Assembly (NCBI RefSeq): GCF_022479115.1
Contig: NZ_CP092497.1
Coordinates: 9,486,001 to 9,550,000, forward strand
DNA from: Amycolatopsis sp. EV170708-02-1
GTDB lineage: Bacteria > Actinomycetota > Actinomycetes > Mycobacteriales > Pseudonocardiaceae
DNA: 64,000 nt
Reading direction: 5' to 3'
The stretch's first letter is position 1. Each line of letters begins with the position of its first letter. The notes beneath the pieces were generated by a model. It was given only the letters and a program-made list of their open reading frames with translations, searched no databases and was not told the origin of the DNA. The translations under genes and the position numbers were made by a program. Below are positions 60,062 to 64,000 of the stretch, in pieces.

Positions 60062-61585
60062 TCAGCGCAGCAGGTCGGCAGGGGTGGTGCCGGTCGAGGT
60101 GAGCGGCAGGCCGAGCGCGACCCGTTCGGTGAGCCAGGCGCTCGGCCGGTAGCGCTGGTCGCCGGTGCTCGCGACGAGCCCGCGCAGGACCCGTAGCACG
60201 AGTTCGGCGCCCGCTTCGTCACCCCAGGTCAGGGGCCCGCGCGGGTAGCCGAGGCCGAGCCGGACGGCGGTGTCGATGTCCTCCGGCGTCGCGAGCCGTT
60301 GCCCGGCGATGAAACAGGCGGTGTTGACGATCGACGCCAGCAGCCGCTGCGCGATCGGCGCGGGGCCGTCGCGGACCACGGTCACCGGCAGGCCGGTCGC
60401 CGCGAGCGCGCCCCAGGCGGTGCGGCCGGCGGCCGGGTCGAGCGCGGGATGGACCGAAAGCGTCAGGCGTTTCCCGTAGCCACCGAGGGGATCGACGCCG
60501 ACGACCCGTTCCGCCGGGAGGCCCGCCGCGAGCGCGGTGTCCACAGTGGACGAACCGATCGGGCTGACGATCAGGACCGTGTCCGGGTAGGCGTCGTGCA
60601 CGACCTGGATGCCTGCCGCCGAGAGCAGCGTGCCGAGGCGTTCGTCGTCGACCCACACCGGGGTGTTCGGGGCTTCCGGCGCGGCCGGTTCCGGGTCGAC
60701 CTGTTGCTGCCCGTCGACATAGCTGTAGAAGCCTTCACCGTTCTTGCGGCCGAAGAGCCCGGCGGCGACTCGGGGACGGGTCAGCCACGACGGCCGCAAC
60801 CGCGGTTCGCCATGGAAGCCGCTCCAGATGCTTTCGAGCACGGCGTGCGAGACGTCGAGCCCGGTGAGGTCGAGCAGTTCGAACGGGCCGAGTTTCAGGC
60901 CGAGCACGTCACGCGCGATGCGGTCCACTTCGGACGGTTCCGCGATCCCTTCGGCGAGGATCTGCAGCGCCTCGGTGCCGAGTCCGCGTCCGGCGTGGTT
61001 GACCAGGAAACCCGGTGCGTCGCGGGCGAGGACGGGTTCGTGTCCCCAGCCGCGGACGAGCTCGGTCACGGCGGGCGGCAGCCACACGGCGGTCCGCGCG
61101 CCGGGCACGACCTCGACCAGCCGCATCAGCGGGACCGGGTTGAAGAAGTGGAGGCCGAGCAACCGGCCTGGGTCGGTCAGCGCGGCACCGATCTCGGTGA
61201 CCGAAAGCGAGCTGGTGTTGGTGGCGAACACGGTGTCCGGGCCGCAGACGCGTTCCAGCTCGGCGAACAGCGCGCGTTTGATCTCCAGATCCTCGCGGAC
61301 CGCCTCGACGACGAGGTCGACGCCGTCGGCGGGGGCCAGCGGACCCTCGGCGGCGATCAGCCTGCCTTTCGCGGACTCGGCCGCTTCCTCGGTGATCTTG
61401 CCCTTCGAGGCGAGCTTGCCCAGCATCGCGCCGACCTGGTCGATGGCCTCGCCGACCGCCTCGGGCCGGGCGTCGGCGAGCTCGACCTCGAGCCCCGCCG
61501 TCACGGCGAGCTGGACGATGCCCCGGCCCATCACCCCGGTTCCGATCACCCGGATCCTGCCGACCTGCTCCGCCCACTTCTCCAC
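60062..61585 (-). CDS. 3-hydroxyacyl-CoA dehydrogenase (PaaH/FadB-type, duplicated C-domain)
   Basis: An NAD-dependent enzyme that oxidises 3-hydroxyacyl-CoA, probably in phenylacetate or related degradation. The 507-residue protein has the Rossmann loop VIGTGVMGRGI near residue 13, TNTSSLSVTEIG near 122, LHFFNPVPLMRLVEVV near 144, and RDAPGFLVN near 189. A second C-terminal domain extends to residue 500, with the conserved GPLTWGDE. This two-C-domain form is typical of PaaC/PaaH-like proteins. Other genes of such a pathway are not adjacent. Confidence 0.9.
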   Translation of the reverse strand: MEKWAEQVGRIRVIGTGVMGRGIVQLAVTAGLEVELADARPEAVGEAIDQVGAMLGKLASKGKITEEAAESAKGRLIAAEGPLAPADGVDLVVEAVREDLEIKRALFAELERVCGPDTVFATNTSSLSVTEIGAALTDPGRLLGLHFFNPVPLMRLVEVVPGARTAVWLPPAVTELVRGWGHEPVLARDAPGFLVNHAGRGLGTEALQILAEGIAEPSEVDRIARDVLGLKLGPFELLDLTGLDVSHAVLESIWSGFHGEPRLRPSWLTRPRVAAGLFGRKNGEGFYSYVDGQQQVDPEPAAPEAPNTPVWVDDERLGTLLSAAGIQVVHDAYPDTVLIVSPIGSSTVDTALAAGLPAERVVGVDPLGGYGKRLTLSVHPALDPAAGRTAWGALAATGLPVTVVRDGPAPIAQRLLASIVNTACFIAGQRLATPEDIDTAVRLGLGYPRGPLTWGDEAGAELVLRVLRGLVASTGDQRYRPSAWLTERVALGLPLTSTGTTPADLLR

Positions 61586-61754
61586 CGCGAGCCGCCTTTC
61601 CCTCGATGTCGTCCCGTCGTGACGCTAGCCGCCACGCCGCTATCTCGCCCGGACGGGTGATCCGTGCCCCGCTCGGCGTAAGGCCACCGAACCGGCGAGG
61701 TCTCCTCCGCGAAAACCGAGTGTTCCGCGCATCACCCCCGAAGGGAAAGCTCCC

Positions 61755-61949
61755 ATGGCCACCGTCCCCGCCGCCGCAGCCGTCCGGACCACGCCGTTGC
61801 TCCTCGTCGCCGTTCTCTTCGGCGCGGTCGCCGCGTTCCTGGCGAGCCAGGCGCTGTGGTCGCTCACCGCCCTGGCCGTCGTGGTCGCCGCCGCCGTCCT
61901 CGCGGGCGGGGTGTGGCTGTCCGGCCGGAAGCCCGAGCCCGAACTCTAA
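61755..61949 (+). CDS. Small two-helix membrane protein
   Basis: A 64-residue protein with two hydrophobic segments (about 13-31, TPLLLVAVLFGAVAAFLA, and 36-55, LTALAVVVAAAVLAGGVWL) and a short polar tail SGRKPEPEL. AAGGGAAAG lies just before ATG 61755. The TetR gene follows after 9 bases, so they are probably one transcript. I do not recognise the family. Confidence 0.7.
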   Translation: MATVPAAAAVRTTPLLLVAVLFGAVAAFLASQALWSLTALAVVVAAAVLAGGVWLSGRKPEPEL

Positions 61950-61958
61950 GATCGCCAT

Positions 61959-62582
61959 GTGACGGCGAAACGCTTGACGCGGGAGGAAAGCCGCGAGCAG
62001 ACCAGGCAGCGCCTGCTCGCGGCGGCCGCAGAGCTGTTCTCCGAACGCGGGGTTAACGGCACGTCCGTCGAGCAGATCGCCGAGCGCGCCGGCTTCACGC
62101 GCGGCGCCTTCTACGGCAACTTCGAAGGCAAGCACGAGCTGGTCGTCGAGCTGCTGCGCCGCCGCACCCAGCGGGAGGCCGAGGAGGTCGCCGCGCTGCG
62201 TGAAGGCGTCGGCTCCTTCGCCGAGATGATGGATCGGCTGCGCGTCTGGAACGTCGAGCGCGCCGAACACCTCGCCGGCTGGCTGACGCTGCGCACCGAG
62301 CTGGCCCTTTACGCGCTGCGGAATCCCGACGCCCGCCCCCTCGTCGGCGAAGGCGAGAAGTCGACAAGGGCACTGCTGGAGACTTCGATCCGGACCGAGC
62401 TCGCCGCGCGGGGCGCGGAACCGCCCGCCGATCCGGCCTTCCTCGCGTTGATCGTGCACGCGCTCGAAGACGGTCTCCTGTTGCAGCGCTTCCTCAGCCC
62501 GGAGGGAACCGGCGACGAGGACGTGGTCGACGCCGTCCAGCTGCTGATGCGCTCGTGGACCGCGCTCAGCCGGTCATCTTGA
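61959..62582 (+). CDS. TetR/AcrR family regulator
   Basis: A 207-residue regulator. The N-terminal helix-turn-helix is typical: REQTRQRLLAAAAELFSERG, then SVEQIAERAGFTRGAFYGNF (residues 32-51). The C-terminal ligand-binding domain has no recognisable effector motif. It starts at GTG 61959 and may control the small membrane protein before it. Its 3' end overlaps the convergent second TetR gene by 17 bases. Confidence 0.9.
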   Translation: MTAKRLTREESREQTRQRLLAAAAELFSERGVNGTSVEQIAERAGFTRGAFYGNFEGKHELVVELLRRRTQREAEEVAALREGVGSFAEMMDRLRVWNVERAEHLAGWLTLRTELALYALRNPDARPLVGEGEKSTRALLETSIRTELAARGAEPPADPAFLALIVHALEDGLLLQRFLSPEGTGDEDVVDAVQLLMRSWTALSRSS

Positions 62583-63255
62583 TCCCGGTGAACTCGGCCA
62601 TCTGACGGATCCCGTGCGCGAAGAAGGCGTCCGACGGGTCGACGGAGCCGACGTATTGGCCGAACAGCTCGAAGTTGATCATCCCGAACAGCTGGGTCCA
62701 GGCCATGATCAGCCGGGAGGCCGTCTCGGGGCCCAGGTTGACCTTGAGGATTTCGGTGAGCGCGTCGAGCTGGTGAAGCAGCTCGACCGGCATCTCGCCG
62801 ACCTCGGTCTCGACCCGGAGATTCGCGTCGCGCAGGACCGCGACCAGCGCGAAGGCCACCCGCCCCGCAGGGGCGACGGTGTCCTGCGGGGCCTGGTAGC
62901 CGGGGATCGGCGAACCGTAGATCAGCGCGTACTCGTGCGGATGCGCCTTCGCCCAGGCGCGGACCGCGTGCCAGATCGACTCCCATCGCTCCAGCGGCGC
63001 CTTCTTGGGGTCGTCGGCGGCCTCCGCGGCTTCTCCGACGGCGTTGTAAGCGTCGACGATCAGGGCGGTCAGCAGCTCCTCGCGGCTGGAGAAGTACCGG
63101 TAGAGCGCGGACGAGACCATCCCCAGCTCTCGCGCGACCGCGCGGAGTGAGAGGCCGAGCGCGCCGACTTCGGCGAGCTGGCGGCGGGCTTCGTCCTTGA
63201 TCTCACGGGTGAGCTCGGCGCGGGCGCGTTCGCGCGCGGTCTGAGTGGCGGCCAT
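62566..63255 (-). CDS. TetR/AcrR family regulator with a TetR_C_13-like C-terminus
   Basis: A 229-residue regulator: HTH region ELTREIKDEARRQLAEVG, then SLRAVARELGMVSSALYRYF (residues 36-55). The C-terminal domain includes ALIYGSPIPGYQAP, a pattern shared by many mycobacterial and Amycolatopsis TetR proteins. ATG 63255 is chosen; ATG 63273 would add six residues. It is divergent from the deazaflavin-type oxidoreductase, and the shared upstream region is full of one palindromic motif. Autoregulation and control of the oxidoreductase are therefore likely. Confidence 0.9.
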   Translation of the reverse strand: MAATQTARERARAELTREIKDEARRQLAEVGALGLSLRAVARELGMVSSALYRYFSSREELLTALIVDAYNAVGEAAEAADDPKKAPLERWESIWHAVRAWAKAHPHEYALIYGSPIPGYQAPQDTVAPAGRVAFALVAVLRDANLRVETEVGEMPVELLHQLDALTEILKVNLGPETASRLIMAWTQLFGMINFELFGQYVGSVDPSDAFFAHGIRQMAEFTGIKMTG

Positions 63256-63285
63256 GCTCTCACTGTAGAGCATCGCACCTAAACG

Positions 63286-63352
63286 AGAGCACTGCTCTTG
63301 ACATGACGCACTGCTCTGGTGTTCACTGCTCTTAACAGAGAGCACTGCTCTC
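63286..63352. promoter_or_regulatory. Operator cluster with the AGAGCACTGCTCT palindrome
   Basis: Two full palindromes AGAGCACTGCTCT lie at 63286-63298 and 63339-63351 (the second extends to 15 bp, 63338-63352). Two further copies of CACTGCTCT lie at 63309-63317 and 63324-63332. Start-to-start distances of the four are 19, 15 and 19 bases. The cluster lies between the TetR gene and the divergent oxidoreductase gene. A TTGACA at 63298-63303 overlaps the first site. Confidence 0.8.
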
Positions 63353-63372
63353 GCAGACTTCGAGGAGACGAG

Positions 63373-63888
63373 ATGACCACCACCACGACCGCCATCAGCA
63401 CCGGCACTGCGGCCACCACTTCCATGAGCGCCGCCGGCGCCGCCCCTGCCGCCGCGATCCGCTACGTCAAGCCGGCCAAGGCGACCAACGCGTTCAACGA
63501 GTTCGTGCTCAAGCTGACGAAGCTCGGCGTCAGCGTTCTGGGCAGCCGGGTGCTCTCGGTCCGCGGCCGCAAGAGCGGTGAACTGCGCTCTGTCCCGGTG
63601 AACCTGCTGAAGCTGGGCGGCGAGCGCTACCTGGTGGCTCCGCGCGGTGTCACGCAATGGGTGCGGAACCTGCGCGTCGCCGGTGAGGGGCAGCTCCGCG
63701 TCGGACGCCGCACCGAGACGTTCACCTACACCGAACTCGCCGACCACGAGAAGCCCGAGATCCTGCGCGCGTACCTCAAGCGGTGGAAGTTCGAGGTCGG
63801 CGTGTTCTTCGACGGTGTCGACGCGAAGGCGTCGGACGAAAAGCTGCTGGAGATCGCGCCCGGCTACCCGATCTTCAAGATCGCCTGA
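63373..63888 (+). CDS. Nitroreductase-family deazaflavin-dependent oxidoreductase (Ddn-like)
   Basis: A 171-residue split beta-barrel protein related to Ddn, which uses F420H2. An Ala/Thr-rich N-terminus is followed by VLSVRGRKSGELRSVPVNLL near residue 64 and YLVAPRGVTQWVRNLRVAGEG near 85, the usual F420-family pattern. AGVFF-like and APGYPIFKI segments end it. Substrate unknown (quinones are used by relatives). ATG 63373 has GAGGAG upstream. It is probably controlled by the divergent TetR. Confidence 0.9.
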   Translation: MTTTTTAISTGTAATTSMSAAGAAPAAAIRYVKPAKATNAFNEFVLKLTKLGVSVLGSRVLSVRGRKSGELRSVPVNLLKLGGERYLVAPRGVTQWVRNLRVAGEGQLRVGRRTETFTYTELADHEKPEILRAYLKRWKFEVGVFFDGVDAKASDEKLLEIAPGYPIFKIA

Positions 63889-63904
63889 TGCGGCTCGCTT
63901 CACG

Positions 63905-64000
63905 CGTGATCCGGCGGCCGACTCGCGTGCTCAGCCGGACGACACGCGTGATGGAACGGACGACACGCGTGTGGTTCCGTTCCGCCGCCGTGCCGTCCGC
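63905..64000. repeat. 21-bp tandem repeats at the window end
   Basis: Units start at 63905, 63926 and 63947, each CGTG...[AC]ACG or ACTCG, and a fourth starts CGTGTGG at 63968 and degenerates. Their orientation equals the second block at 45.9 kb. The array begins 16 bases after the stop of the oxidoreductase gene. It may continue outside the window. Confidence 0.8.

Noticed and set aside
57031..60222. A 1063-codon open frame on the minus strand opposite the sugar-dehydrogenase-like genes
   Set aside because: It is antisense to two proteins with clear domains. Long open antisense frames are normal at this GC content, and its translation (Arg/Val/Asp-rich, no motifs) looks like a shadow.

Overview
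The window is 64 kb of GC-rich actinobacterial chromosome, most likely from the Pseudonocardiaceae and probably Amycolatopsis or a close relative. Reasons: frequent GTG and TTG starts, a mycothiol synthase, F420/deazaflavin-type oxidoreductases, small families typical of this group (RGCVC-type and DUF6307-type proteins), and a gene order at 2.4-19.7 kb that follows the Mycobacterium tuberculosis Rv0813c-Rv0823c neighbourhood (nitrobindin, sseC, cysA2, thiX, lmeA, glnR, mshD, pst/pho, LCP protein, dihydrouridine synthase). I see no prophage, insertion sequence, CRISPR array or large biosynthetic cluster.

Layout. 0-2.4 kb: the end of an unknown gene, a zinc-ribbon protein, a DGHHK protein and the 5-oxoprolinase subunits pxpC and pxpB. 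2.4-6.5 kb: nitrobindin, then a sulfur-transfer operon (DUF4395, rhodanese cysA2, sseC) preceded by an unannotated 28-residue cysteine-type leader peptide, then thiX and lmeA. 6.6-13.6 kb: glnR, mshD, and the phosphate operon pstS-pstC-pstA-pstB with a PHO box, converging on phoU. 13.6-21.4 kb: LCP cell-wall transferase, a GGDEF protein coupled to idi, an epoxide-hydrolase-like enzyme, dusB, a DUF3800-like protein and a cis-prenyltransferase. 21.5-30.7 kb: DUF2339 membrane protein, F420-type oxidoreductase, a Cu-only-SOD-like protein, an EamA transporter, a secreted phosphoesterase and the RNA-polymerase-associated helicase HelD. 30.7-40.3 kb: Lrp regulator, lysA, a desaturase operon, a DapA-like aldolase, a GH18 chitinase with a DasR-like site, an M20 peptidase, tadA with its partner, CsbD and tRNA-Ser(CGA). 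40.3-46 kb: DUF305 lipoprotein, LEH-fold protein, and secreted BNR-repeat and nuclease proteins.

46-53.3 kb is the least ordinary coding region. A soluble FtsK/EccC-like ATPase (three ATPase-like modules, only the middle one with an intact P-loop) is encoded with three small helical proteins; two of these share a Y-x-[S/T]-R-L C-terminus. Beyond tRNA-Ser(GGA) lie a PP2C phosphatase, an orphan HTH-fused N6-adenine-methylase-like protein and a Ser/Thr kinase whose frame is broken by a -1 shift at a CCCGGGG heptamer. 53.5-64 kb holds an L,D-transpeptidase lipoprotein, two tandem secreted sugar-dehydrogenase-like proteins with PKD and LGFP repeats, a hydroxyacyl-CoA dehydrogenase, two convergent TetR regulators and a deazaflavin-type oxidoreductase behind a cluster of operator-like palindromes.

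The most striking noncoding signal is a family of 21-bp tandem-repeat arrays (12.6, 41.5, 45.9 and 63.9 kb). All lie just past the 3' end of a plus-strand gene, and the three that can be judged sit between convergent genes. Two consist of four units in one orientation followed by about four in the other. Separate families of long, nearly perfect intergenic hairpins mark many other gene ends.
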